From positions 1 to 64,000 of the forward strand of contig NZ_RBAM01000001.1 in the NCBI RefSeq assembly GCF_003626645.1: 64,000 nt of DNA, read 5' to 3'. Below, piece by piece: positions 45,080-55,133 of the stretch (its first letter is position 1; every line of letters begins with the position of its first letter). Under the pieces are notes generated by a model that saw nothing but the letters and a program-made list of their open reading frames with translations, ran no database searches and was not told where the DNA came from. The DNA is from Streptomyces klenkii. GTDB lineage: Bacteria > Actinomycetota > Actinomycetes > Streptomycetales > Streptomycetaceae. The position numbers and the translations under genes were made by a program.

Positions 45080-47797
45080 TCAGAGGATGCGGAGCTCCCT
45101 GCCCCGCTCCACGGCCTCACGGCGCCGGGAGACGCCCAGCTTGCGGTAGACGCTGCGCAGGTGGGTCTTCACGGTGTTGACGGACAGGGACAGATCGTCG
45201 GCGATCTCGTCGGCGGACATCATCCTCTGCACGCACAGCAGAACGTCGCGTTCGCGGCCGCTGAGGGGCTGGACCGGGTCCGGGAGGTCCGCGCCCCCGC
45301 GGGCAGTGAGCCAGCTGCCGGGGGCGGGCGCGGGGCCCGTGCCGCCGGTGCCGTCCAGCAGGTGGCGCAGCCAGGGGCCGGCGTCGCCGAAGGGCCGGCG
45401 CAGCCGCTCGGGCCGGGCGGCCTCCAGCGCCCGGCCGAGCAAGTGCTGAGCGGCCGCCCGGTCGCCGGCCTGGAGCGCGGCCCGGGCCCGCAGCAGCTGG
45501 ACGCCCACGCGGTCCGGGAGGCTGAGGTCCGGCGAGTTTCCGGCGCGGGCCAGCAGCCGCAGGGAGCGGTCGGTGCGCCCGGCGGCGAAGTGGGCGCGGG
45601 CCAGGGCGAGGAGGGGCGCCGGGCCGTCGGCCCGGGTGCCGTGCACGGCGACGGCGGCGGCCTCGTGATCCCCGCGGGCGAGCGCCGCGGCCGAGCGGGT
45701 GAGCGCGAGCCGCTGGGCGGGCCACGGCGCGTCGCCCGCGCCCGGGAGGGGGAGGGCGGCCAGAGCGGTCTCCCAGCGTCCCAGCGCGAGTTCGAGGCGG
45801 GACCGGAGCACCGCGGCCTCGGCCGCCAGGAGCGGGTCCTCGTGCACGTCGCGGCACGCGAGGGCCTGTCCGAGCCGGCGGTGGGCGGCTTCCTGGTCGT
45901 CCCGTTCGCACGCGACCGCAGCCAAAGCGAGGCAGGCGGCGCCGGAACGGCGGTCCGGCGCGGCACCGCACTGGTCGGCGACCGCCAGCGAGCGCAGCGC
46001 GTGGTCCTCCGCCGCGGTCAGGGCGCCCGCGGCCGCCTCGGCCACGGCGAGCAGCCCGAGGGACAAGTGCTGTACGGGGAGCGACGCCTGCGTGGTGCAG
46101 GCGCCGGCCGCCTCGGCGCAGAGCCGGCGGCCTTCGGCGAGGCGGCCGCGGCCCAGGAACGACCGGGCGAGCCCGTAAAGCCGCAGCGCCTCGATCTCGG
46201 GGTGCGCCCGGATCAGCTCGGGCGGCATCCGCCGCATCAGATCCGCGACGGCACGCGCGGCTTCCTCGGCCGGGCCCGGCGGCCCCGGCCCGTCCGCTTG
46301 CCGGTCCGGCCCCGGCCCGTCCGCTCGCCCGTCCGTTTGCCGGTCCGCCCGGGGTTCGCACAGCAGGCACAGCAGCGCGTGGGTGAGCCCGGCCTCCGGG
46401 GTGGGCTCCTTGCCACTGCGCCGCAGGTGCCGTCCGGCTTCGGTGAGGCGCTCGCGGCAGCCGGCGCGGTCGTGTCGCGCCAGCCGGCAGGCGGCTGCCA
46501 GCAGGGCGGGCCCGGCACCCGGCACGGAGGCTGGCATACGGGAGAAGGCCCGCTCTATCCGCTCGCCGTCCGGAGCCGTGAACATGGCTACGGCCAGCAG
46601 GTGGCGGACGGCCTCGGAGGCGGCGTACTGCCAGTCGCCGGCCTCCGCGGCGTGCTCCAGCGCCTCGGTGACGCGGCCCTCCCCGGCCAGCCACCGGGCG
46701 GCACGGGCGTGGAGCCGCGGTACGAGAGCGGGGTGCCGGATGCGCAGCTGGGCGCGGAGCACGTCGGCGAACAGCGGGTGGACCCGGCACCACGGGGTGC
46801 CGGGGACGGGGTCGACGAAGGCGTTCTCGCGGGTCAGCCCGGCCAGGACCGCCTCGGCGTCCTTGCGCCCGGTCAGGGCGTTGACCAGGTCCGGGTGGAG
46901 GCGGTCGAGGATACTTGCGCGCAGCAGCAGTTCTCCGGTGGCGGCGGGCCGGGTGTCGAGCACCTCGGCGACCAGGTAGTCGGAGACCGCCTGCTCGGTG
47001 CCGGTGAACGAGCGGGTGAAACCGTCCGGATCACCGGTGCGCTGCACGGCCAGGGCGCACAGCCTCAGGCCGGCGGCCCACCCTCCGGTGCGCCGCGTCA
47101 GGGCCCGGGCGACGTCGTCGCCGGGCTTGAGGCCGTGTCCGTGCAGCAGTGCTGACGCCTCGTGGGAGGTGAAGGCCAGGTCGGCGCCGCGGATCTCCGT
47201 GAGCCGGTCCTCCGCCCGGTAGCGGTGGAGCGGCAGCAGGGGGTCCGCCCGGCTGGTTACGACCAGCCGCAGCAGGGGCCCGCAGTGGTCGAGGAGGAAC
47301 TCCAGGCCGGCCGGTACGCGCCGCCCCGCTACCTTCTCGAAGCCGTCGAGGACGAGGACCACGGGGCCGGGGAAGTGTTCCGTCGCGGCGGCGAGGCGGG
47401 TCAGCAGGGACGTGCCGACGCTGCCGGGGCGGGCGGGCATGCTGATCCCGCCGGGCGACCGGGGCAGGGCACGCCCCAGGGCCTCCACCACGTAGCTCCA
47501 GAAGATGCCCGGTGCCGCGTCGTGCGGGTCGAGCGTCAGCCACGCCACGGGCCCCGGGGGCTCGCCGTCCCGTGTCCACGCGGCGGCGAGGGCGGTCTTT
47601 CCCGCGCCCGCGGGGCCGGTGACCAGCGTGACCGGCCCGTGCGTGCCCGCACCGACCCTGCCGAGCAGCCGGGGCCGGGAGACGTGGTGGCGAGGAGCGG
47701 CGGGCACCGTGAACTTGGCGGCGAGCAGGGGATCGTCCGACCAGGCCAGCGTCGTCCCCCGCCCGTCACCGGAGAGCGGGAATCCGCTCGGAGGCAT
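45080..47797 (-). CDS. Large LuxR-family ATPase regulator (LAL/MalT type)
   Basis: A 905-residue regulator. Residues 61-68 (GPAGAGKT) are the Walker A of an STAND/AAA-like ATPase; LVLDGFEKV is the Walker B segment; the middle 500 residues are TPR-like helical repeats; the last 65 hold the LuxR helix-turn-helix (LSGRERDVLLCVQRMMSADE and DLSLSVNTVKTHLRSVYRKL). Such MalT-like proteins switch on genes when they bind an inducer (sugar or antibiotic precursor) and ATP. It is divergent from an MFS operon across 287 bases, which is the likely target. Confidence 0.92.
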   Translation of the reverse strand: MPPSGFPLSGDGRGTTLAWSDDPLLAAKFTVPAAPRHHVSRPRLLGRVGAGTHGPVTLVTGPAGAGKTALAAAWTRDGEPPGPVAWLTLDPHDAAPGIFWSYVVEALGRALPRSPGGISMPARPGSVGTSLLTRLAAATEHFPGPVVLVLDGFEKVAGRRVPAGLEFLLDHCGPLLRLVVTSRADPLLPLHRYRAEDRLTEIRGADLAFTSHEASALLHGHGLKPGDDVARALTRRTGGWAAGLRLCALAVQRTGDPDGFTRSFTGTEQAVSDYLVAEVLDTRPAATGELLLRASILDRLHPDLVNALTGRKDAEAVLAGLTRENAFVDPVPGTPWCRVHPLFADVLRAQLRIRHPALVPRLHARAARWLAGEGRVTEALEHAAEAGDWQYAASEAVRHLLAVAMFTAPDGERIERAFSRMPASVPGAGPALLAAACRLARHDRAGCRERLTEAGRHLRRSGKEPTPEAGLTHALLCLLCEPRADRQTDGRADGPGPDRQADGPGPPGPAEEAARAVADLMRRMPPELIRAHPEIEALRLYGLARSFLGRGRLAEGRRLCAEAAGACTTQASLPVQHLSLGLLAVAEAAAGALTAAEDHALRSLAVADQCGAAPDRRSGAACLALAAVACERDDQEAAHRRLGQALACRDVHEDPLLAAEAAVLRSRLELALGRWETALAALPLPGAGDAPWPAQRLALTRSAAALARGDHEAAAVAVHGTRADGPAPLLALARAHFAAGRTDRSLRLLARAGNSPDLSLPDRVGVQLLRARAALQAGDRAAAQHLLGRALEAARPERLRRPFGDAGPWLRHLLDGTGGTGPAPAPGSWLTARGGADLPDPVQPLSGRERDVLLCVQRMMSADEIADDLSLSVNTVKTHLRSVYRKLGVSRRREAVERGRELRIL

Positions 47798-48084
47798 CCG
47801 ATCACCACCGTGCCCTGGGGAGCCGCGGCGCCGCTGCGGACGCCCTCACCTGCGGCCGGTCCGTCTCGGCGGACCGTTCCTTCCATCTTCACCACGCGCG
47901 GCCGGTGATCGCACACGGGCCCGCCCCGGAACCTCCGGCCACCCGCCCCGGAACCTCCGGCCCCCGGCGCGGGTCGGCGACACGCCCCGTCCAAGGCGCC
48001 GGCCGGTCAGCGTGCGGTTCTAGAGTGCGATCAAGTGCCGCTCGCCGGTCACCGGGGCGCACCGGAAGGCGGAGAGGTGCAGGC

Positions 48085-49671
48085 GTGAAGCGATGGCGGG
48101 CCCTGATCGTGCTCGGGACGGCCCAGTTCCTGATGGTGCTGGACACGTCGGTGATGAACGTCTCCATCAGCAAGCTGGTCGAGGACTTCGACACCGAGGT
48201 CACGGCGATCCAGGCCGTCATCACCCTCTACACCCTGGTCATGGCCGCCTTCATGATCACCGGGGGAAAGCTCGGCGACGCGTTCGGGCGCCGCCGGGCC
48301 TTCACCGCCGGGCTCGTCGTGTACGGAGCCGGGTCCGCCGTCACCTCGCTGGCGCCGTCGCTGTGGGTGCTGGCGGCAGGCTGGGCGGTGGTCGAGGGGC
48401 TCGGCGCCACCCTCGTCCTCCCGGCGCTCGCGGCGCTGGTCGCCGGTGCGTACCGGGGCCGCGAACGGGCCGTCGCCTACGGCGTCATCGGAGGCCTGGC
48501 CGGCGCGGGCATCGCCGTGGGGCCGCTGCTCGGCGGATGGGTGACGACGTATCTGACCTGGCGGCTGGTGTTCGCGGGCGAGGTCGTGATCGTCATCGCC
48601 ATGCTCTGTGCCGTCCGGTGGATCCCGGACACCCCGGCCGAGCCGAGGACCGCGCTGGACAAGGGAGGCGCCGCGCTGTCCGCGGCCGGGCTCGCCCTCG
48701 TCGTCCTGGGCGTCCTCCAGAGCAGTTCCTGGGGGTGGCTGAAGCCCCGGAACCCGCCCTTCACCGTCCTCGGCTTCTCCCCGACCGTGTTCGTCATCGC
48801 CGCGGGAGCCGTCGTCCTGTGGCTGTTCCGCGCCTGGGAACGGCGGCAGCAGGCGCGGGGGAGGGAGCCCCTGATGCGCCTGTCGCTGCTCGGGGTGCCG
48901 CCCCTGCGGGCCGGGCTGACCATGCTGCTCTGCCAGAACCTCGTCCTGCTGGGCCTGTTCTTCATCATTCCGCTGTACCTCCAGGTCGTGCAGGGCTTCG
49001 ACGCCTTCCGGACCGGCCTGCGGCTGCTGCCCGTGTCGGTGACCATGCTGGTGTCCTCCATGACCGGCCCGCTGCTCGGCCGGATCGCGACGCCCAGGAC
49101 CGTGGTGCGCTGCGGCCTGCTGGTGCTCGCGGCGGCGCAGGTGTGGCTGCTGGCCACGATCGAGCCCCGGATCGACAACCTCTCCTTCGGCCTGGCGATG
49201 GCCGTCCTCGGCCTGGGCATGGGGCTCCTCGCCTCCCAGCTCGGCAACGTCGTGCAGTCCGGCGTGAGCGAGGGGGAGCGCAGCGAGGCCGGCGGCTTGC
49301 AGTACACCGCGCAGAACCTCGGCTCGTCCCTGGGCACCGCACTCATCGGCTCCTTGCTGATCGGCGCCCTGGTCCACGCGTTCACCACGCAGATCAGCGA
49401 CAACCCGAAGATCTCGGACGCGGCACGCCACCAGGCCGGCATCGCCATGGAGGCGGGAGTCAGCTTCGTCAGCACGGACCAGGTGCGCGCCTCCGCCCGA
49501 CGCGCTTCCCTCCCGCCGGCCGAGACCGATGCGCTCGTCGACTCCTACGCCGCGGCGCAGCTCGACGCCCTCAAGGCCGCCGTCCTGGCCGCGGCGGCCG
49601 TCACCCTCGGCGCCTTCCCGTTCACCCGCCGGCTGCCGGCCGAGCGGCTGACGAGGGAGGACGGCCGGTGA
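48085..49671 (+). CDS. DHA2-family MFS exporter
   Basis: A 528-residue, 14-helix drug/H+ antiporter. Motif C-like FLMVLDTSVMNVSISKLVED begins helix 1, GGKLGDAFGRRRAF is the loop-2 motif, and the C-terminal half has GVSEGERSEAGGLQYTAQNL, typical of the EmrB/QacA branch. It probably exports lipophilic compounds. GTG start with GGAGAGG 7 bases before. The stop overlaps the start of a potassium channel gene (GTGA), an unusual pairing. It is divergent from the LAL regulator. Confidence 0.92.
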   Translation: MKRWRALIVLGTAQFLMVLDTSVMNVSISKLVEDFDTEVTAIQAVITLYTLVMAAFMITGGKLGDAFGRRRAFTAGLVVYGAGSAVTSLAPSLWVLAAGWAVVEGLGATLVLPALAALVAGAYRGRERAVAYGVIGGLAGAGIAVGPLLGGWVTTYLTWRLVFAGEVVIVIAMLCAVRWIPDTPAEPRTALDKGGAALSAAGLALVVLGVLQSSSWGWLKPRNPPFTVLGFSPTVFVIAAGAVVLWLFRAWERRQQARGREPLMRLSLLGVPPLRAGLTMLLCQNLVLLGLFFIIPLYLQVVQGFDAFRTGLRLLPVSVTMLVSSMTGPLLGRIATPRTVVRCGLLVLAAAQVWLLATIEPRIDNLSFGLAMAVLGLGMGLLASQLGNVVQSGVSEGERSEAGGLQYTAQNLGSSLGTALIGSLLIGALVHAFTTQISDNPKISDAARHQAGIAMEAGVSFVSTDQVRASARRASLPPAETDALVDSYAAAQLDALKAAVLAAAAVTLGAFPFTRRLPAERLTREDGR

Positions 49672-50159
49672 GGGCGGTCCTGCGCCCCCTGGGCACGTCG
49701 ACCGGCCTCGTCCTCGCCTACTACCTCCTCCCCCTGAACAAGAGGTTCGAGGGAGGCACCGCCGTCGCTCTCGTCCTCGGACTGGCCGCCGTGACGGCCC
49801 TCTTCGCCTGGCAGATCCGCTCGATCCTGGACTCTCCCCGGCCCCGTCTGCGGGCCGTCGAGGCCCTGGCCACCACGGTGCCGCTGTTCCTGCTGCTCTT
49901 CGCGGCCGCGTACTACCTCATGGACCAGGCCCGGCCGGGCGGGTTCGGCGAGCCCCTCAGCCGCACCGACGCCCTGTACTTCGCGCTCACGGTCTTCAGC
50001 ACGGTCGGCTTCGGCGACATCGCTCCTCGTACGGAGGCCGCGCGGATCGTCACCATGGTGCAGATGACGGGTGACATCCTGCTCGTCGGCGTCGCCGCCC
50101 ACGTCGTCGTCGGGGCGGTCCAGTCAGCCCTCGCCCGCAAGCCCGCCGACGACGGGTAG
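49668..50159 (+). CDS. Small four-helix potassium channel
   Basis: A 163-residue protein with about four membrane segments: two near the N-terminus (residues 12-25 and 30-50), one at 68-85 and one at 125-150, with the pore between the last two. The pore filter is TVGFGD (112-117). No cytoplasmic RCK domain follows, so it would be a simple K+ channel, perhaps voltage- or lipid-gated. Its GTG is coupled to the exporter's stop. Potassium flux may offset the charge moved by the antiporter, which is only a hypothesis. Confidence 0.88.
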   Translation: MRAVLRPLGTSTGLVLAYYLLPLNKRFEGGTAVALVLGLAAVTALFAWQIRSILDSPRPRLRAVEALATTVPLFLLLFAAAYYLMDQARPGGFGEPLSRTDALYFALTVFSTVGFGDIAPRTEAARIVTMVQMTGDILLVGVAAHVVVGAVQSALARKPADDG

Positions 50160-50275
50160 GGCACGGCCGGGCGCGAACGCGAGCCCTCATAGGCGCCACC
50201 GGTCCGGCCGCGGCCGGCCACCCTCACCCGGAACGGGTGAGGCAGCCCGGCGCGCCGGGCCTCACAGTGGCAGTG

Positions 50276-51244
50276 ATGAACGGCGGCGGACGTACCACCG
50301 AGGGATCGCCGCCGGCCCGCACGGCAGGGTCGGCCACGGTGCAGGCCCAGGCGCTGCTGCCGATGATCTGGGCCGACCCGCAGCACATGCCCGAGCAGCT
50401 GGCCTTCTTCGCGGTGCGCCGGTTCGGCCCCCGGGCCGCCGCCTCGGTGGCCCGCCGCAAGCAGGGCGGACCCGCCGCGGGGGACGACGAACTGCGCCGG
50501 GAGGCCATCGCCCACGGAACGCACATGACGATCGCCGACGGCGCCGTGCTGGGCGGCCCGTTCATCGTCCTCATGCCCGTCAGCTTCGTCGCGGCGCTGC
50601 TCTCCCAGGCCCGGATGGTGCTCGAACTGGCCGTCCTCGCCGGGCGCGACCCCCTCAGCGAACAACGAGTGGCCGACCTGCTGGTCCTCCAGGACGTGTA
50701 CCCCTCGACGGAGGCGGCCACCGAGGCCCTGCGCGAGGCGAAGCGCCGTCCCCCCGGGGGCCGGGGCCGGATCCCCCGGCGGACACGCTGGTCGCTGATC
50801 GCCCGGATGGCGGCGATCCTCGGCCTCGTGGGCGGCAGCGGCAAGCAGAGCACACTCCGGCGCGTGGTGTCGTCCCTCCCGATCGCCGTTCTGTTCCTCG
50901 TGGGCATGGTGCTGCCGCTGATCTGGGTGCCCGCTCTGGCGGTGATCTACCGGAAGAACACGCTGCGGCTCGGAGCGAAGGCCGTGCAGTACTACACGCC
51001 GGGCGCCGCGGGGGACCTGCTCAGGCACCGGAAGCGGCTCACCCGCATGCCCAGGACGGTGGGCGTCGCCGCCGTTCTGCGCGTGTTCGCCCTCGCCGTG
51101 GTGCCCTTCGCGGCCGCGGCCGCGGCGGCATTCGCGGGGCTGCGGCTGGCCGGCGGGTTCTGGGGCACCTGTCTGATCGTCCTCGTCGCGGCCTCCCTGC
51201 TCGCGGCAACCCTCTGGTTCATGCACCGCCGGTCGCGCCGGTGA
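50276..51244 (+). CDS. Membrane protein of unknown function
   Basis: A 322-residue protein. The first 190 residues are mainly helical with a hydrophobic stretch (GAVLGGPFIVLMPVSFVAAL near 90); later there are membrane segments at about 205-225 and 275-320 and a basic end. The repeated ALLPMIWADPQHMPEQLA-type segment may mark a domain similar to EcsC-like membrane proteins, but I cannot confirm that. The start is uncertain (ATG 50276, GTG about 6 bases before). It is 117 bases after the channel gene, with a coupled DUF2252 gene after it (TGATG). Confidence 0.65.
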   Translation: MNGGGRTTEGSPPARTAGSATVQAQALLPMIWADPQHMPEQLAFFAVRRFGPRAAASVARRKQGGPAAGDDELRREAIAHGTHMTIADGAVLGGPFIVLMPVSFVAALLSQARMVLELAVLAGRDPLSEQRVADLLVLQDVYPSTEAATEALREAKRRPPGGRGRIPRRTRWSLIARMAAILGLVGGSGKQSTLRRVVSSLPIAVLFLVGMVLPLIWVPALAVIYRKNTLRLGAKAVQYYTPGAAGDLLRHRKRLTRMPRTVGVAAVLRVFALAVVPFAAAAAAAFAGLRLAGGFWGTCLIVLVAASLLAATLWFMHRRSRR

Positions 51245-51264
51245 TGAAGAGGAAGGAGACCGCC

Positions 51265-52665
51265 GTGACTCCGCAGGAACCCCACCTGTCACCGCAGGAA
51301 CGCGCGGCGCTCGGCAAGGCCGCCCGTCGCCGGATGCCGCGCTCGGCCCACGCCGAGCCGCCGCCCGCGGCGGGCCGGGCCGATCCGGTGGAGCTCCTCG
51401 AACGGCAGAGCGCCGACCGCGTGCCGGAGCTCGTCCCCCTCCGCTACGGCAGGATGCTGGAGTCCCCGCTCGCCTTCTACCGCGGCGCCGCCGCCGTCAT
51501 GGCGGCGGACCTGGGCGCCCGGCCCCGCACCGGGATCGAGGCGCAGCTGTGCGGGGACGCCCACCTGCTGAACTTCGGGCTCTTCGCCTCGCCCGAACGC
51601 CACCTGGTCTTCGACGTCAACGACTTCGACGAGACCCTGCCCGGCCCGTGGGAGTGGGACATCACGCGGCTGGCCGCCAGCCTGGCGATAGCGGGACGCG
51701 AGAACGGCTTCCCGGAGGAGCGGCGCAGGGACGTCGTCCGCGGCACCGTGCGCGCATACCGAGAAGCGATGCGCGGCTTCGCCGGGATGCGCAACCTCGA
51801 CGTGTGGTACGCGCACTTCGACGCCGGGCAACTGCACGTGCTCTTCGCCGAGCGGCTCGGCAAGCAAGGACGCCGCCGGATGGCACGAGCGCTGGAGACC
51901 GCGCGCGGCCGCGACCACCTGCACGCCTCCCAGCGGCTCACCGAGGCCGTCGACGGCACCCGGCGGATCGCCGCCGATCCGCCCCTGCTCGTCCCGCTGG
52001 GCGACCTGATGACCGGCGACCGCCGGGCCGAGCTCGAAGAACGCCTCCGCCGGCTCGTCGAGCGGTACGGCCGCAGCCTCGCCTCCGACCGCCGACACCT
52101 CCTGGACCAGTTCCGGATGGCCGACGCCGCACGGAAGGTCGTGGGCGTCGGCAGCGTGGGCACCCGCTGCTGGATCGTGCTCATGCTCGGCCGGGACGCC
52201 GACGATCCGCTGATCCTCCAGGCCAAGGAGGCCGGCTCGTCGGTACTGGCACCGTTCCTGCGACCGAGCCCGTACGGCAATCAAGGGCAACGCGTGGTCT
52301 GCGGACAGCGCTTGATGCAGGCCGTCAGCGACATCCTCCTCGGCTGGGAGCGCGCCGCCGGGTTCGACGGGCGGCAGCGCGACTTCTACGTCCGGCAGTT
52401 GCGCGACTGGAAGGGAGCCGCCCGGCCCGAGACGATGCCGCCCGGCCGGCTCCGGGCCTACGGGGAGCTGTGCGGCGCCACGCTGGCCCGCGCCCACGCC
52501 CGGTCCGGCGACCGGATCGCGATCGCCGCGTACCTGGGCGGCGGCGACGCCTTCGAACGGGCCCTGGCCGAGTTCGCCGAGGCCTACGCCGACCGGAACG
52601 AGCGCGACTTCCACGCGCTCGCCGAAGCCGCGCGGCACGGCCGCGTCGTGGCCCGGCGAGTCTGA
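51265..52665 (+). CDS. DUF2252 family protein
   Basis: A 466-residue protein of the DUF2252 family, recognised by CGDAHLLNFGLF, VFDVNDFDETLPGPWEWD and ITRLAASLAIAGRENGF. The fold is probably a distant relative of protein and aminoglycoside kinases (GDAHLLN as catalytic loop, DVNDFD as metal site), but no activity is established. The start at 51265 (GTG) has AAGGAG 6 bases upstream; an ATG at 51244 overlaps the previous stop and would add 7 residues. It closes the MFS/channel run. Confidence 0.85.
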   Translation: MTPQEPHLSPQERAALGKAARRRMPRSAHAEPPPAAGRADPVELLERQSADRVPELVPLRYGRMLESPLAFYRGAAAVMAADLGARPRTGIEAQLCGDAHLLNFGLFASPERHLVFDVNDFDETLPGPWEWDITRLAASLAIAGRENGFPEERRRDVVRGTVRAYREAMRGFAGMRNLDVWYAHFDAGQLHVLFAERLGKQGRRRMARALETARGRDHLHASQRLTEAVDGTRRIAADPPLLVPLGDLMTGDRRAELEERLRRLVERYGRSLASDRRHLLDQFRMADAARKVVGVGSVGTRCWIVLMLGRDADDPLILQAKEAGSSVLAPFLRPSPYGNQGQRVVCGQRLMQAVSDILLGWERAAGFDGRQRDFYVRQLRDWKGAARPETMPPGRLRAYGELCGATLARAHARSGDRIAIAAYLGGGDAFERALAEFAEAYADRNERDFHALAEAARHGRVVARRV

Positions 52666-52703
52666 CGCGTCCCGGTCGGCCGGGCCCGGTCTGTGGTCCG
52701 GCG

Positions 52704-54011
52704 TCACCGCCTCTTCCACTCGGGGAGGGGCAGCCCGCCGGAGACGCTCTCCCGCAGGGACGGCCGGCGGGACGCGGCCGCCTCGTACCACCGGCCGTAC
52801 CGGTCGGCCAGGGGGACGGACGAGACGCCGTGCAGGAGGACGCCGAGGCCGACGGTGACGGCGACCGCGGTGCCCATGGACCGGGCTCCGGGCGCCGCCT
52901 CGGCCGCCACGATCAGCCCGAGCACGAGGGAGGGAAGGCCGCGGGACCCGAACCAGGCGGTATAGGCCACGGTGGGGGGACGCAGCCGGCTGCCGGCGAG
53001 CGCGAGGACGGTGGGCAGCGCGCGCACGACCGTCAGGCTCAGCACCGCGTAGCAGGCGACGCGCCAGCTCAGGTGCGCCAGCGCGGGGCCGAGCAGCACC
53101 GCGCCGAAGACCAGGAAGCTCAGCGCGGCCAGGAGCGCCGCAAGGTGTTCCACCGACTCCAGGGTGTCGTCCGCGCCGTCCTCGCCGTCCGTGGCGGGGC
53201 CCGGCGGCGGTCCCGCGCGCAGGGCCGCCGCGAAGGCGAAGCCCGCCACCCACGCCGCCACGAAGGCACTGCCGCCCGTGGCCGCCGCGAGCGCCCCCGC
53301 CCCGGTGGCGAGTGCGAGGGGGAGGATGCGGCGCCACTCGTCGGTGACCCGGCCCGCCGCCCGCGACCTGCTCAGCAGCATCCCGCCGAGGCCCCCGGCC
53401 ACCAGCCCCAGCAAGGGACTGAGCAGCAGCACGTGCCGCAGGATCCCCGCCGCTCCCTGATGGGAGGCCGGTGTCCCGGGCAGAGCGACGAGGAGGACGG
53501 CGAACGCGGGCAGGACCAGGCACTCGTTCAGGCCGCACTCCGCATTGAGCCCGTGCCGCACGACCGCCGGGATGCGCGGCGCGAACACGGCGGCCTTGCT
53601 CACCGACGCGTCGGTGGGCGCGAGGATCACCCCGACGAGCGCCGCCTCCCATCCCGTCAGGCCCGGCAGCAGCCCCCACGCGAGCAGGCCACCGCCCGCG
53701 ATCGTCAGCGGCAGCCCGACGACGAGGAGACGGCCGGGGAGGAACCAGCCGCTGCGGAACTCCTCCGACCGTACGGTGGCGGCGTCGGTGAACAGGACCA
53801 GGGCCAGGGCCGCTTCGGCGAGGGTGAGCACCGGCCCGGCGTCGCGCTCCAGGTCCAGGAGGCCGAGGCCGGCCGGGCCGATGAGCAGCCCGGCAGCGGT
53901 GAACACCATCGGCGCCGACACGGCGCTCGCGGCCAGGCGCCGGGAGACCAGCGCGTATCCACCGGTGACGGCGGCCACGGCAGCCACCGCCCATCCGCCG
54001 TTTCCGCTCAC
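52704..54011 (-). CDS. Cation/proton antiporter (CPA1-like)
   Basis: A 435-residue transporter with about 12 membrane helices. GVILAPTDASVSKAAVFAPR carries the ion-binding Thr-Asp pair, ECGLNECLVLPAFAV the next conserved segment, and the later helices match NhaP-type exchangers (Na+/H+ or K+/H+). It would support pH and salt balance. The GTG at 54011 has GGAGGAGG close upstream, so it is preferred to the longer frame at 54080. It lies between the DUF2252 gene (convergent) and the ROK genes. Confidence 0.88.
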   Translation of the reverse strand: MSGNGGWAVAAVAAVTGGYALVSRRLAASAVSAPMVFTAAGLLIGPAGLGLLDLERDAGPVLTLAEAALALVLFTDAATVRSEEFRSGWFLPGRLLVVGLPLTIAGGGLLAWGLLPGLTGWEAALVGVILAPTDASVSKAAVFAPRIPAVVRHGLNAECGLNECLVLPAFAVLLVALPGTPASHQGAAGILRHVLLLSPLLGLVAGGLGGMLLSRSRAAGRVTDEWRRILPLALATGAGALAAATGGSAFVAAWVAGFAFAAALRAGPPPGPATDGEDGADDTLESVEHLAALLAALSFLVFGAVLLGPALAHLSWRVACYAVLSLTVVRALPTVLALAGSRLRPPTVAYTAWFGSRGLPSLVLGLIVAAEAAPGARSMGTAVAVTVGLGVLLHGVSSVPLADRYGRWYEAAASRRPSLRESVSGGLPLPEWKRR

Positions 54012-54124
54012 GGTCCCTCCTCCGGCCGCCCGGACGGACCTGTCCAGGAAGAGTGATCGGTCCGGTGCCCGGTGCGGCACCGGACACGCGGACGCTCACC
54101 CGATGGACGGACACCGGAAGGAAC

Positions 54125-55123
54125 TCACTCTGCGCCGGCCGGGTCCTCCTTCTCGTGATCGAGGGCAAGATCGAGGGCAAGGAGGGCGGCGCCGATCCAC
54201 CCGGCCTCCGGGCCGAGGCGGGCGGGCACGACGGCCGGCAGGTCGCGGTGGCCGGCGGCGGTGACGTAACGGGCGAAGGACGCGCGGACGGGCTCCAGCA
54301 GGAGTTCGCCGACTTCCGCGACGCCGCCGCCGATGACCACCAGCTCGACGTCGAAGAGGTTCACGAGCGTCGCGACGCCGATGCCGAGCCACTGGCCGAG
54401 GCGCTCCAGCTGGGCCCGTGCCGCCGGGTCTCCGGCGCGTGCGGCCGCGGAGACCGCCTCGCCGGACACCCGGCCGGACGCGTCGGCGAGCGCGGCCAGC
54501 GCTCCGCCGGGTTCGGCCGCGGCCGCCGCACTGCCGTAGCGGCCGAGGGCCCGTCCGGAGGCCAGGGGTTCGAGGCAGCCGACGGTGCCGCAGCCGCAGC
54601 GTTCGGTGCCGTGCGGGTCGACGATCATGTGCCCGATCTCCGTGGCGATCCCGGTGCGGCCGCGGAAGAGGCGGTCGGCCAGGACGATGCCTCCGCCGAC
54701 ACCCGTGCCCACGGTGAGGAACGCCATGTCGGCGGCGCTGTTTCCCGAGCGGTACTCCGCCCAGCAGGCGGCGTTGGCGTCGTTCTCGACGACGGCCGGC
54801 AGCCCGGTGGACTCCTGGAGCAGCTGCTGGAGCGGCAGGTCGTGGAAGTCGGAGTTGTGGGCCGTGCGGATGCGGCCTTCGGGCCAGCTGACGAGGCCCG
54901 GCACCCCCACGCCGACGGCTGCGACGCCCGGGTTGCGGGAGCGCAGTCCGTCGACCAGGACGGAGACGGCTTTGAGGATGGTCGCCTGGTCGGAGGGGCT
55001 CGGCACGGCCGGGACGCGGTCGACGACCCGGCCCTCCGCGTCGGCCACTCCTGCCGCGATCTTCGTTCCGCCGATGTCGAGGCCGACGGAGAGCCGGCCG
55101 TCGGCGGGGATTCGTGGACGCAT
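54125..55123 (-). CDS. ROK family sugar kinase (glucokinase-like)
   Basis: A 332-residue ROK kinase. SVGLDIGGTKIAAGVAD is the phosphate-binding motif, VENDANAACWAEY carries the catalytic Asp, and CGCGTVGCLEPLASG binds zinc. It phosphorylates glucose or an amino sugar (for example N-acetylmannosamine). No DNA-binding domain is present. It is 10 bases downstream of the ROK-like gene, with GTAGGAG upstream, so the two are one unit in the sigma-factor operon. A separate housekeeping glucokinase should exist elsewhere. Confidence 0.92.
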   Translation of the reverse strand: MRPRIPADGRLSVGLDIGGTKIAAGVADAEGRVVDRVPAVPSPSDQATILKAVSVLVDGLRSRNPGVAAVGVGVPGLVSWPEGRIRTAHNSDFHDLPLQQLLQESTGLPAVVENDANAACWAEYRSGNSAADMAFLTVGTGVGGGIVLADRLFRGRTGIATEIGHMIVDPHGTERCGCGTVGCLEPLASGRALGRYGSAAAAAEPGGALAALADASGRVSGEAVSAAARAGDPAARAQLERLGQWLGIGVATLVNLFDVELVVIGGGVAEVGELLLEPVRASFARYVTAAGHRDLPAVVPARLGPEAGWIGAALLALDLALDHEKEDPAGAE

Positions 55124-55133
55124 GGGGGCACTC

